Positions 42,160-50,378 of a stretch of 64,000 nucleotides of DNA are shown here, piece after piece (position 1 is the stretch's first letter; every line of letters starts with the position of its first letter). This DNA is from Streptomyces avidinii. Lineage in GTDB: Bacteria; Actinomycetota; Actinomycetes; Streptomycetales; Streptomycetaceae. The translations under genes were made by a program, and so were the position numbers. The DNA lies in NCBI RefSeq assembly GCF_014650695.1, contig NZ_BMVL01000017.1, positions 62,001 through 126,000 on the forward strand, given 5' to 3'. The notes beneath the pieces are model-generated. The model saw only the letters and a list, made by a program, of their open reading frames with translations. It had not been told where the DNA came from and searched no databases.

Positions 42160-42197
42160 GAAGCCCCCGCCCTCCGGGAAGGGAGAGCGGGGGCTTC
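42160..42197. terminator. Bidirectional terminator between the MBL gene and nagE2
   Basis: GAAGCCCCCGC / GCGGGGGCTTC, 16-nt loop. TTC follows on the plus side. Confidence 0.85.
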
Positions 42198-42213
42198 TTC
42201 GGTGGCACGGGGC

Positions 42214-43488
42214 CTACTTGGCCTCGGCCTTCTCCATCTCGGCCAGCTCCTCGTCGGACTCGCGGCCCGGCGTGGGAAGGTTGAACTTGGTGATCGCGAA
42301 ACGGAACCCGAAGTAGTAGACGGCTCCGAAGACCAGACCGATCGGGATGATCATCCATGGGTTGGTCGCCTTGCTCCAGCCGAGGCCGAGGTCGATCAGA
42401 CCCGCGGAGAAGGTGAAGCCCGCGTGGACCCCGAGCGCCCAGGTGATCGCCATGGAGAGGGCGGTCAGGACCGCGTGGATCGCGTAGAGCACCGGCGCGA
42501 TGAACATGAACGAGAACTCGATGGGCTCGGTGACACCCGTGACGAACGAGGTGAGCGCGAGCGAGACCATCATGCCGGTGACGGCCTTGCGGCGCTCCGG
42601 GCGGGCGGTGTGCGCGATGGCCAGGGCGGCGGCCGGGAGGCCGAACATCATGATCGGGAAGAAGCCCGTCATGAACAGACCGGCGTCCGGATCACCGGCG
42701 AAGAAGCGGTTCAGGTCACCGTGAACGACCTCGCCGGCGGCGTTGGTGAAGTCACCGATCTGGAACCAGGCGACGGTGTTGACGAACTGGTGCATGCCGA
42801 TCGGGATCAGCGCGCGGTTGATGGCGCCGAAGACGCCGGCGCCCGCGGCGCCCAGACCGGTCATCCACTCACCGAAGTTGGAGATGACCTCGCCGATCGG
42901 CTCCCAGACCACACCGAAGAACACACCGGCGATGACGCCGACGAACGCCATGATGATCGGAACGAGTCGGCGGCCGTTGAAGAAGCCGAGCCAGTCCACC
43001 AGCTTGGTGCGGTGGTAGCGCTGCCACAGGACCGCGGCGAGCAGACCCATGATGATGCCGCCGAGAACGCCCGGGTTGTTGTACGTCGCGGCGACGTCGA
43101 CACCCTTGTTCTCGGTGGTGTTGATGACGGCCTCGGTCACCGGGAAGGCGGTGAGGACGTTCTTGTAGACCAGGAAGCCGACCAGTGCGGCAAGCGCCGT
43201 GGAACCGTCCGCCTTCTTGGCGAAGCCGATCGCCACGCCGATGCAGAACAGCAGCGGCAGGTTCGCGAAGACGGCGTCACCGGCGGTGGCGAACACCGTG
43301 GCGACCTTGCCCCAGCCGAGGCCGTCCTTGCCGAAGACGTCGGGCTGGCCGAGGCGCATCAGGATGCCGGCGGCGGGCAGAACGGCGATGGGCAGCTGGA
43401 GGCTGCGACCGACCTTCTGCAGGCCCTGGATCAGGCCGGCTCCCCGCTTCTTGGCGGGCGGCGCAGCGGCGTCTGTAGCCGTACTCAT
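42214..43488 (-). CDS. nagE2: PTS N-acetylglucosamine transporter subunit IIC (NagE2)
   Basis: A 424-residue EIIC permease for GlcNAc, which is phosphorylated during import. Features are the conserved start GRSLQLPIAVLPAAGILMRLGQPD, GFAKKADGSTALAALVGFLVY, NPGVLGGIIMGLLAA, the GITEPIEFSFMFIAP-type motif (TGVTEPIEF) and about ten TM helices. It lacks EIIA and EIIB domains; EIIB is supplied by nagF. It sits behind a double DasR-type operator (43586-43614), matching the DasR control reported for nagE2 in S. coelicolor. Confidence 0.94.
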   Translation of the reverse strand: MSTATDAAAPPAKKRGAGLIQGLQKVGRSLQLPIAVLPAAGILMRLGQPDVFGKDGLGWGKVATVFATAGDAVFANLPLLFCIGVAIGFAKKADGSTALAALVGFLVYKNVLTAFPVTEAVINTTENKGVDVAATYNNPGVLGGIIMGLLAAVLWQRYHRTKLVDWLGFFNGRRLVPIIMAFVGVIAGVFFGVVWEPIGEVISNFGEWMTGLGAAGAGVFGAINRALIPIGMHQFVNTVAWFQIGDFTNAAGEVVHGDLNRFFAGDPDAGLFMTGFFPIMMFGLPAAALAIAHTARPERRKAVTGMMVSLALTSFVTGVTEPIEFSFMFIAPVLYAIHAVLTALSMAITWALGVHAGFTFSAGLIDLGLGWSKATNPWMIIPIGLVFGAVYYFGFRFAITKFNLPTPGRESDEELAEMEKAEAK

Positions 43489-43585
43489 AACTTCCTCCGG
43501 GGAGCAAGGCGCCGCCAAGGGGGTGAAACCAAGGGGGACGGCGACGTCTCAGAAAGGGGGCACACGCCGCCGGGGGAAGCGGTCG

Positions 43586-43614
43586 TGGTCTACACCAATT
43601 CATGGTGTAGACCA
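43586..43614. promoter_or_regulatory. Double DasR-responsive element (dre) upstream of nagE2
   Basis: Perfect 12-bp inverted arms TGGTCTACACCA (43586-43597) and TGGTGTAGACCA (43603-43614), 5 bp apart. Each arm itself resembles the dre core TGGTCTAGACCA known for the GntR-family regulator DasR, whose ligand is GlcN-6-P. Extended to ACTGGTCTACACCAT on the minus strand. Confidence 0.9.
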
Positions 43615-43689
43615 GTTGTAACACGGTGAGGGATAGATAAGGAACCTTCGATTTCCTGTGGCCTGGGTCACATGCCCCGGGGTACATCG

Positions 43690-43721
43690 AAGGGCCCCCG
43701 GATCGTGATCCGAGGGCCCTT
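43690..43721 (-). terminator. Terminator of nagE1
   Basis: AAGGGCCC...GGATC / GATCC...GGGCCCTT hairpin between the nagE1 stop and the nagE2 promoter region. The two EIIC genes are thus separate transcripts. Confidence 0.8.
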
Positions 43722-43755
43722 GACGGGCCGGTCCGGGCCCTGTTCGGAAGTGGGC

Positions 43756-45057
43756 TCAGGCCTTGGTGTTCTCCGCCTCCATCGCCGCGATCTCCTCGTC
43801 CGACTCGCGCCCCGGGGTGGGGATGTCGAACTTCGTGATCGCGAAGCGGAAGATCACGTAGTAGACGACCGCGAAGGCGAGGCCGATCGGAATGATCATC
43901 CAGGGCTTCGTCGCCAGGCTCCAGTTGATGACGTAGTCGATCAGTCCGGCCGAGAAGCTGAAGCCGTCATGGACGCCCAGCCCCCACGTCACCGCCATCG
44001 AGACGCCGGTCAGCAGTGCATGGATCGCGTACAGCGCGGGCGCCACGAAGAGGAAGGAGTACTCCAGCGGTTCGGTGATGCCCGTGACGAACGAGGTCAG
44101 GGCCACCGACAGCATCAGACCGCCCACCTCCTTGCGCCGCTGCGGCTTCGCGCAGTGCGTGATCGCCAGGGCCGCCGCAGGCAGGGCGAACATCATGATC
44201 GGGAAGAAGCCGGAGAGGAACTGCCCGGCGTTCGGATCGCCCGCCAGGAACATCGGGATGTCACCGTGCACGACCTGCCCGTCCGGTTTGGTGAAGCTGC
44301 CGAACTGGAACCACACCGGCACGTTCAGGAACTGGTGCAGGCCGATCACCAGCAACGCCCGGTTCGCGACGCCGAAGACGCCTGAACCCCAGGAGCCCAG
44401 GCCGACCAGCCAGTCGGAGAAGCTCTCCAGCCCGTCGCCGATCGGCGGCCAGATCCACAGGCAGAGCACGGCGAAGGCGATCGCGACGAAGGTCATGATG
44501 ATCGGGACCAGTCGGCGGCCGTTGAAGAAGCCGAGCCAGTCCACCAGCTTGACCCGGTGGTAGCGCTGCCAGAACCAGGCGGCCAGCAGGCCCATGACGA
44601 TGCCGCCGAACACCCCCGGATTCTGGAAGGTGTACTCGGCGAAGGTGTCGTCCGGCCCCAGGCAGCCGCCCCCGATGTCCTTCGTCCCCGTGGGGCAGGG
44701 GGTGGGGAAGATCCGCAGCACGCTCCGGTAGACGAGGAAGCCGACCACCGCGGCCAGGGCCGTCGACCCGTCCGCCTTCTTGGCCATGCCGATCGCGACG
44801 CCCACGCAGAACAGGAGCGGCAGGCCGAGGTCCGCGTTGAGCAGCGCGCCACCGGCGGCGGCCATGACCTTGGCGACGTCCGTCCAGCCCAGGCCTTCCG
44901 CGCCGAACATGTCGGGCTGGCCGAAGCGGTTGAGGATGCCGGCCGCGGGGAGGACGGCGATCGGTAGCTGAAGGCTCCGGCCCATCTTCTGCAACGACTG
45001 GAACAGGCTGTTCCGCCAATTCGGTTGCGGCACTGCGGCGGCGCTGGTCGCGCTCAT
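43756..45057 (-). CDS. nagE1: PTS N-acetylglucosamine EIIC paralogue (NagE1)
   Basis: A 433-residue EIIC, a close paralogue of NagE2 with the same block order (GRSLQLPIAVLPAAGILNRFGQPD, MAKKADGSTALAAVVGFLVY, NPGVFGGIVMGLLAA, TGITEPLEYSFLF). It has an extra Cys-containing loop (PCPTGTKDIGGGCLGPDD) at about residue 120. In S. coelicolor nagE2 is the essential permease and nagE1 is dispensable. The start ATG 45057 has CAGGAGG upstream. One dre site lies 51 bp upstream. Confidence 0.93.
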   Translation of the reverse strand: MSATSAAAVPQPNWRNSLFQSLQKMGRSLQLPIAVLPAAGILNRFGQPDMFGAEGLGWTDVAKVMAAAGGALLNADLGLPLLFCVGVAIGMAKKADGSTALAAVVGFLVYRSVLRIFPTPCPTGTKDIGGGCLGPDDTFAEYTFQNPGVFGGIVMGLLAAWFWQRYHRVKLVDWLGFFNGRRLVPIIMTFVAIAFAVLCLWIWPPIGDGLESFSDWLVGLGSWGSGVFGVANRALLVIGLHQFLNVPVWFQFGSFTKPDGQVVHGDIPMFLAGDPNAGQFLSGFFPIMMFALPAAALAITHCAKPQRRKEVGGLMLSVALTSFVTGITEPLEYSFLFVAPALYAIHALLTGVSMAVTWGLGVHDGFSFSAGLIDYVINWSLATKPWMIIPIGLAFAVVYYVIFRFAITKFDIPTPGRESDEEIAAMEAENTKA

Positions 45058-45107
45058 CGGTGTCCTCCTGACCGGCCCGTTTTTGGCTGCCGCAACACTT
45101 ACGGCAC

Positions 45108-45123
45108 ACTGGTGTAGACCAGT
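45108..45123. promoter_or_regulatory. DasR-responsive element between nagE1 and nagF
   Basis: ACTGGTGTAGACCAGT, a 16-bp near-perfect palindrome with one mismatch pair, matching the dre consensus. It stands between divergent nagE1 and nagF and could control both. Confidence 0.92.
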
Positions 45124-45284
45124 TGTGGGTAGGTTGCTGCTGATCGTCATCATTCGGCAGGGACCGGACACGCGCCCGCGTAGATGGGCCAACCGTGCGT
45201 TACCGTGACAATGCGGACCGCGCAGGTGGGTATCCATGTTCCGGCCGCTGAGACTCGTTCTTCGCATCACTCAGGGAGAAACAC

Positions 45285-45518
45285 ATGGCCACCAAGGCTG
45301 AGAAGATCGTCGCCGGGCTCGGCGGCATCGACAACATCGAAGAGGTCGAAGGCTGCATCACCCGCCTGCGCACCGAGGTCAAGGACCCCGGCCTCGTCGA
45401 CGAAGTCGCACTCAAGGCCGCCGGCGCCCACGGCGTCGTCAAGATGGGCACCGCGATCCAGGTCGTCATCGGCACCGACGCCGACCCGATCGCCGCCGAC
45501 ATCGAAGACATGATGTGA
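45285..45518 (+). CDS. nagF: PTS N-acetylglucosamine EIIB component (NagF)
   Basis: A 77-residue EIIB domain protein. Cys24 in EVEGCITRLRTEV is the phosphorylation site. It ends DPIAADIEDMM. It supplies the phosphate relay for both EIIC proteins; EIIA must be encoded elsewhere. Divergent to nagE1 with the shared dre site. Shine-Dalgarno AGGGAG lies seven bases before the ATG. Terminator follows. Confidence 0.94.
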   Translation: MATKAEKIVAGLGGIDNIEEVEGCITRLRTEVKDPGLVDEVALKAAGAHGVVKMGTAIQVVIGTDADPIAADIEDMM

Positions 45519-45560
45519 TCCGGACTCCCTAGTCCGGGCCTCGCGCCCCACACCACAGCG

Positions 45561-45591
45561 GACCCCGTCCCGGAAGCACCCGGACGGGGTC
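45561..45591 (+). terminator. Terminator after nagF
   Basis: GACCCCGTCC / GGACGGGGTC hairpin, loop of 11, followed by TTCGCGTT. Confidence 0.85.
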
Positions 45592-45625
45592 TTCGCGTTC
45601 CACCGCACCGACTAGGCTCGGAGCC

Positions 45626-46351
<726 letters not shown>

Positions 46352-46387
46352 GGCAACCGCCGGGCCCGGCCCGGCGTCCAGGAAGAT

Positions 46388-46419
46388 ACGGGCGCACGGT
46401 TTCAGAGCCGTGCGCCCGT
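46388..46419 (+). terminator. Terminator after rph
   Basis: Perfect 12-bp stem ACGGGCGCACGG / CCGTGCGCCCGT with an 8-nt loop, then CCTCGT. Confidence 0.85.
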
Positions 46420-46454
46420 CCTCGTAGCGTCCAAGCCCTCAGGGGGAGAACCGC

Positions 46455-46835
46455 ATGAAGCTCCGCATAGCGGCCGTAGCCGTGGCCGTCGTACTCACCG
46501 TCCCGGCCCTGTCCGCGTGCGACGCGATCTCCACGGCGATGGACTGCGCGAACACGGCCGTGGCCATCACGGACGGCGCAAACGACCTCCAGCAGGCCGT
46601 CTCCCAGGCGGGCAACAGCCCCCAGGACGCCAAGAACGCGCTCGACCGGATCGAGGCGAACCTCAAGAAGATCGGCGACCAGACGGACAACGCCGACCTC
46701 GGCAAGGCCATCGACTCGATGAACACGGCCGTGAAGAACGTCCGCACCTCCATCGAGAGCGGCAACACCGTTCCGGACATCCAGCCGGTCGCGGACGCGG
46801 CCAGCGAGATCTCCAAGGTCTGCACCCCGGGATAA
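46455..46835 (+). CDS. Small lipoprotein of unknown function
   Basis: A 126-residue protein with a type II signal peptide (MKLRIAAVAVAVVLTVPALSAC; lipobox LSAC, Cys22). The mature part is helical with the pattern DLQQAVSQAGNSPQDAKNALDRIEANLKKIG and two further Cys (Cys30 and the one near the C-terminus) that could pair. It lies seven bases before rdgB and is probably co-transcribed with it. No family is recognised. Confidence 0.85.
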   Translation: MKLRIAAVAVAVVLTVPALSACDAISTAMDCANTAVAITDGANDLQQAVSQAGNSPQDAKNALDRIEANLKKIGDQTDNADLGKAIDSMNTAVKNVRTSIESGNTVPDIQPVADAASEISKVCTPG

Positions 46836-46842
46836 TGGGGGC

Positions 46843-47457
46843 ATGACCTCGACGCCCAGCCGCCTCATCCTGGCCACCCGCAACGCGGGCAAAGTCTCCG
46901 AACTCCGCGCGATCCTGTCCGACGCCGGCCTGCCGCACGAGCTGGTCGGCGCGGACGCGTACCCGGAGATCCCGGACGTCAAGGAGACCGGCGTCACCTT
47001 CGCCGAGAACGCCCTCCTCAAGGCCCACGCCCTCGCGCAGGCCACCGGGCTCCCGGCGGTCGCCGACGACTCCGGCCTCTGCGTGGACGTCCTGCACGGC
47101 GCCCCCGGCATCTTCTCGGCGCGCTGGGTCGGCACCCACGGCGACGACAAGGCCAACCTGGACCTGCTGCTGGCCCAGCTCGGGGACATCGCCGACGAGA
47201 ACCGCGGGGCCCACTTCGCGTGCGCGGCGGCCCTGGCCCTGCCGGACGGCACCGAACGCGTCGTCGAGGGCCGCCTCCTGGGCACCCTCCGCCACACCCC
47301 GTCCGGCACAGGCGGCTTCGGCTACGACCCGATCCTCCAGCCGCAGGGCGACACCCGCACGTGCGCGGAGCTGACGGCGGCGGAGAAGAACGCCATCTCC
47401 CACCGCGGCCAGGCCTTCCGCGCCCTGGTCCCCTTCGTCCGCGCCCTCCTGGGCTGA
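46843..47457 (+). CDS. rdgB: XTP/dITP diphosphatase (RdgB/HAM1)
   Basis: A 204-residue house-cleaning pyrophosphatase that removes dITP/XTP from the nucleotide pool. Motifs are LILATRNAGKVSELRAIL, TFAENALLKAHA, AVADDSGLCVDVLHGAPGIFSARW and GGFGYDPIL. Full length. Ends with a 21-bp stem terminator. Confidence 0.97.
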   Translation: MTSTPSRLILATRNAGKVSELRAILSDAGLPHELVGADAYPEIPDVKETGVTFAENALLKAHALAQATGLPAVADDSGLCVDVLHGAPGIFSARWVGTHGDDKANLDLLLAQLGDIADENRGAHFACAAALALPDGTERVVEGRLLGTLRHTPSGTGGFGYDPILQPQGDTRTCAELTAAEKNAISHRGQAFRALVPFVRALLG

Positions 47458-47460
47458 CGC

Positions 47461-47503
47461 AACAGGGCCTGGCCTCCCGAGTCTCGGGAGGCCAGGCCCT
47501 GTT
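47461..47503. terminator. Very long-stem bidirectional terminator
   Basis: AACAGGGCCTGGCCTCCCGA and its complement TCGGGAGGCCAGGCCCTGTT, loop GTC; TGT follows. It lies between rdgB and the minus-strand tRNA. Confidence 0.88.
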
Positions 47504-47511
47504 GTACTGGG

Positions 47512-47584
47512 TACGCCCGGTCGGATTCGAACCGACATACATGGCCACCTAAAGACCACCGCTCAGCCGTTGGCGTACGGGCGC
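47512..47584 (-). tRNA. tRNA with anticodon UAG (Leu-type) but short variable loop
   Basis: The 73-nt minus-strand molecule folds as a tRNA. The acceptor is GCGCCCG/CGGGCGT (first pair G-U), then T8 A9. A 3-bp D stem CGC/GCG follows, then the anticodon stem TGGTC/GGCCA with loop TTTAGGT (anticodon TAG, then G37), a 5-nt variable loop TGTAT, and the T-arm GTCGG/CCGAC with TTCGAAT. The discriminator is A73. UAG reads CUA/CUN leucine codons, and A73, G37 and the 3-bp D stem are Leu-like. Bacterial tRNA-Leu normally has a long variable arm, which is absent. CCA is not encoded (CCC follows). Confidence 0.75.
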
Positions 47585-47631
47585 GCGCCAGAGACACTGT
47601 ACTGCGCGTCGCGCCATGCACGGGAGCGGAT

Positions 47632-48150
47632 TCAGTGGCTGCGGAGGCCTCCCCGACACCAGGTGTTGGTGATCGCGTGGCAGTTGGGGCACAGCAGCCG
47701 CAGGTTCTCCCGGCGGTCATCGCTCCAGTCTCCATTCACATGGTCGATCTCCAAGGTCATGGGTTGCCCGCCCCACTCGGGCGGCGTTCCGCACATGTCG
47801 CAGAGCTCCGGAACCCCGACCTGGCGCAGCGCCCGCCGCAGCAGGTGCGTACGTGTTCGCCGCTTGCCGTCATGTTTGATCAGGATTTCCGACGCGGGCC
47901 TCATCGGCACGGTCCCCGGCTTGCCGCGCCGATGAGCTTGCCCGAGGAAGTGCGAAGTGGAGAGGCCCTCCTCGGCGATCCGCTGTTTCAGCGCCTTGTG
48001 TTGGGTCCCGGACAGGGAGAGGTCCAGGCGCCGGAGGACCTCCGCCAGCGAGTGCGAGGATGCGACCGCCTCACGCAGCGCCTCCCGGCCCGGCCTGGCC
48101 GGGCGCCTGTAGGCCCGGCGTTCGCGCGTACGGCGTTCTTCGGTGCTCAT
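47632..48150 (-). CDS. HNH endonuclease with one N-terminal DNA-binding module
   Basis: A 172-residue protein. The C-terminal HNH domain (about 110-165) has CDMCGTPPEW, LEIDHVNGDW and NLRLLCPNCHAITNTWC, that is two CxxC zinc knuckles and the catalytic His in IDHVNGD. The N-terminal half has a helix-turn-helix-like module, REAVASSHSLAEVLRRLDL, ending in TSHFLGQAH. It is coupled (stop-start overlap) to a longer paralogue immediately upstream. The pair lies between rdgB and bcp, where I do not recall HNH genes in S. coelicolor. Confidence 0.85.
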   Translation of the reverse strand: MSTEERRTRERRAYRRPARPGREALREAVASSHSLAEVLRRLDLSLSGTQHKALKQRIAEEGLSTSHFLGQAHRRGKPGTVPMRPASEILIKHDGKRRTRTHLLRRALRQVGVPELCDMCGTPPEWGGQPMTLEIDHVNGDWSDDRRENLRLLCPNCHAITNTWCRGGLRSH

Positions 48151-48794
48151 CGACGGCGCCGCCCCTTCGCGCGGCCGCGGTATGTGTCGGTGGCCGAGTG
48201 GCAGTTGGGGCAGAGCAGGCGCAGATTCTCGGGCAGGTTGTTCCGCCAGTCGCCGTCCACGTGGTCCACCTCCAGCGGCAGCGGGCGGCCCCGCCAGGTC
48301 GGAGGTGTGCCGCACATCCGGCACACCTCGGGCACTCCCAGCGCGGCCAGTGCCCGCTTCAGCTGCTCGCTCTGTGCGCGCCGGGCATGGGGGCCGTGCT
48401 GCTTGACCAGCAGGCTCTCCGGGCTGCGCCGGGTCTTGGGGCGTCCTGCGGACGAGGGCAGCTCGAAATGGGAGGTGTCTATGTCGAATGCCTTGACCCG
48501 CCTGCTGATGTGCGTGTGGTGGCCACCCACGACCTCGAGGCCGAGGTGCCGCAGAACCTGGCACATGTTCGTCGAATCGGCGACTGCCGCCGTCAGGATC
48601 TCCTTCGTCCACTTGACGGCATCCGGCCGCTCGAAGTGTGACGTGTCCACGCCCAGCTTCCGCATGCGGTCGTGGAGATAGCGCCGCGATCGGCCCTTCG
48701 GGTCGACCCCCAGCTTCTCCAGTGCCTCCGACAGCGAGCGCGACGTGCGCGCCGCCTCCGTGAGGCGTTCCTTCGTGTACGGGCTGATCGGCAC
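48147..48794 (-). CDS. HNH endonuclease with two N-terminal DNA-binding modules
   Basis: A 215-residue paralogue of the downstream gene. The start is GTG 48794 behind GGAGGGGG. Two similar modules of about 47 residues come first. Module 1 reads KERLTEAARTSRSLSEALEK and ends VDTSHF. Module 2 reads KEILTAAVADSTNMCQVLRH and ends IDTSHF. The C-terminal HNH domain has CRMCGTPPTW, LEVDHVDGDW and NLRLLCPNCHSATDTY. The module resembles homing-endonuclease-associated DNA-binding repeats. It may be a stand-alone homing or defence nuclease; no intron or intein is visible. Confidence 0.83.
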   Translation of the reverse strand: MPISPYTKERLTEAARTSRSLSEALEKLGVDPKGRSRRYLHDRMRKLGVDTSHFERPDAVKWTKEILTAAVADSTNMCQVLRHLGLEVVGGHHTHISRRVKAFDIDTSHFELPSSAGRPKTRRSPESLLVKQHGPHARRAQSEQLKRALAALGVPEVCRMCGTPPTWRGRPLPLEVDHVDGDWRNNLPENLRLLCPNCHSATDTYRGRAKGRRRR

Positions 48795-48879
48795 CCCGGC
48801 CCCCTCCGTTCCGACCACGCGTTCGTGGCCTCGCACGGATCAACGAACCGATATACGGGTAGTTACGTCCGATAAGCGG

Positions 48880-48910
48880 AACGGCCCGCACCGGGTGGGT
48901 GCGGGCCGTT
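48880..48910 (-). terminator. Terminator of bcp
   Basis: Perfect 13-bp stem AACGGCCCGCACC / GGTGCGGGCCGTT, loop of 5. Confidence 0.85.
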
Positions 48911-48931
48911 GCTTCCGGTGGCGGGGTGGGG

Positions 48932-49399
48932 TCAGAGGCCCAGGTCTTTGATGATCTTCGCTACGTGGCCCGTCGCCTTGACGTTGTAGAAGGCGTGCTC
49001 GACCTTGCCGTCCTCGCCGACGACCACCGTGGAGCGGATGACCCCGGTGACCGTCTTCCCGTACAGCTTCTTCTCGCCGTACGCGCCGTAGGCCGTCAGC
49101 GTCTCCTTCTCCGGGTCGCTGACCAGGGTGACCTTCAGGTCCTCCTTCTCGCGGAACTTCGCCAGCTTCTCCGGCTTGTCCGGGGACACGCCGATGACGT
49201 CGTAGCCGTGTCCCGTCAGGAAGGACAGGTTGTCCGTGAAGTCGCAGGCCTGCTTCGTGCAGCCCGGCGTCAGTGCGGACGGGTAGAAGTAGACGATCAC
49301 CTTGCGGCCCTTGTGGTCGGCGAGCGAGACCTCGTTGCCGTCCGCGTCGGGCAGGGTGAAGGCGGGGGCGGTGTCGCCCGGCTGGAGCCGCTCGCTCAT
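48932..49399 (-). CDS. bcp: Thioredoxin-dependent thiol peroxidase (peroxiredoxin Q/Bcp)
   Basis: A 155-residue peroxiredoxin that reduces H2O2 and organic hydroperoxides. It has the peroxidatic site YPSALTPGCTKQACDF, with the resolving Cys five residues on as in the BCP/PrxQ type. Start at ATG 49399 after GAGGAG. Divergent from a DUF3618 gene. Confidence 0.96.
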   Translation of the reverse strand: MSERLQPGDTAPAFTLPDADGNEVSLADHKGRKVIVYFYPSALTPGCTKQACDFTDNLSFLTGHGYDVIGVSPDKPEKLAKFREKEDLKVTLVSDPEKETLTAYGAYGEKKLYGKTVTGVIRSTVVVGEDGKVEHAFYNVKATGHVAKIIKDLGL

Positions 49400-49459
49400 C
49401 GTTGACACTCTCCTCGGGAGGGGATCGGTATGCCATGAGACTAAGCTGACAGACTGTTC

Positions 49460-49825
49460 ATGGCGGACTACGCCCCACAGGACCACGACGACGGAGGCAG
49501 CGCGGTGTCGGAAGCCAGGACCCCCGCACAGATCGAGGCGGATATCGTCCGCCGCCGCGAGCAGCTCGCCGAGACGCTCGACGAGATCGGTGTGCGCATG
49601 CACCCGAAGACGATCATCGGGGATGCGAAGGCACGGGTCGCCTCGACCGTCGACCACACCGCCGGGCGGGCCTTCGCCACGGTGAACCGAATCGTGACCG
49701 ATCTGAAGGACGGCCTGCGGCACGACGACGGGGCTCCGCGCGTCGACCGGATCGTGCCCGTCGCCCTGGTCGCGGTGGGCCTGGTCGGGCTGCTCGTGGT
49801 GTCGGCGCGCCGCAGGCGCGGATGA
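49460..49825 (+). CDS. DUF3618 domain-containing membrane protein
   Basis: A 121-residue protein. The conserved RTPAQIEADIVRRREQLAETLDEI helix leads to a single C-terminal TM helix (VPVALVAVGLVGLLVVS) with RRRRG at the end. DUF3618 proteins are small actinobacterial membrane-associated proteins of unknown role. The start could be ATG 49460 or GTG 49505. Confidence 0.85.
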   Translation: MADYAPQDHDDGGSAVSEARTPAQIEADIVRRREQLAETLDEIGVRMHPKTIIGDAKARVASTVDHTAGRAFATVNRIVTDLKDGLRHDDGAPRVDRIVPVALVAVGLVGLLVVSARRRRG

Positions 49826-49868
49826 CCCTGAGCGGTACGGGGCGGGTACGGACAGGTAGGTTCGGGGC

Positions 49869-50210
49869 GTGAGCGAGAACACCACCCACGACAAGCTGCC
49901 CATCCGCATGCTGCACGACCGCGTGCTCGTGAAGTCCGACCTGCCGGAGGGCGAGCGCCGTTCGGGCGGCGGCATCCTGATTCCGGCGACGGCCGCGGTG
50001 GGCAAGCGGCTCGCCTGGGCCGAGGTGGTCGCGGTCGGCCAGAACGTACGGACGGTCGAGCCCGGCGACCGGGTGCTGTACGACCCCGAGGAGCGTGCCG
50101 AGGTCGAGGTGCGGGGAGCGACGTACGTGCTGATGCGCGAGCGGGACCTGCACGCCGTGGCCGCGGAGCGGCTGGAGGGGTCGGAGGACTCGACGGGGCT
50201 GTACCTGTAG
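49869..50210 (+). CDS. GroES-family chaperonin-like protein, not linked to groEL
   Basis: A 113-residue protein of the Cpn10 fold. Conserved parts are LPIRMLHDRVLVKSDLPEGERRSGGGILIPATA, AEVVAVGQNVRTVEPGDRVLYDPE and EVRGATYVLMRERDLHAV. It is longer than true GroES and its mobile loop (ERRSGGGILIP) matches the pattern. No groEL is adjacent. The start GTG 49869 is 44 bp after the DUF3618 gene. Confidence 0.88.
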   Translation: MSENTTHDKLPIRMLHDRVLVKSDLPEGERRSGGGILIPATAAVGKRLAWAEVVAVGQNVRTVEPGDRVLYDPEERAEVEVRGATYVLMRERDLHAVAAERLEGSEDSTGLYL

Positions 50211-50303
50211 GTCTGCCGGGTCTGCGGTTCTCAAGAGGCGGCGAAGGGGCTGGTGGCGCAGGTCACCGGCCCTTTCGGCCGCCTTTTGCTACGGTGGAGG
50301 AGA

Positions 50304-50347
50304 ACCCGACGAGACGCGCCGTACCGGGTACGACAAGACGACGCACC
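50304..50347 (+). promoter_or_regulatory. Guanidine-III (ykkC-III) riboswitch
   Basis: The stretch 50305-50345 carries, in order, CCCGACGAGA, GCGCCGTACCGGGT and ACGACAAGACGACGC. This is nearly the guanidine-III consensus I recall from Thermobifida (GACGAG, GCGCCGUACC, GACAAGACG.CGC), an H-type pseudoknot built of CCCG/CGGG and GCGCCGT/ACGACGC helices (one mismatch). It lies 32 bp upstream of an SMR gene, whose Shine-Dalgarno GGAGG is at about 50366. The usual gene under this class is gdx. Confidence 0.85.
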
Positions 50348-50378
50348 CCGTATCGCTCGATGTCTCGGAGGTGCCGTC

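Noticed and set aside
47512..48794. Integrated element using the tRNA as an attachment site
   Set aside because: The HNH pair is on the 5' side of the tRNA, whereas integration usually happens at the 3' end. No integrase or direct repeat of the tRNA 3' end was seen.
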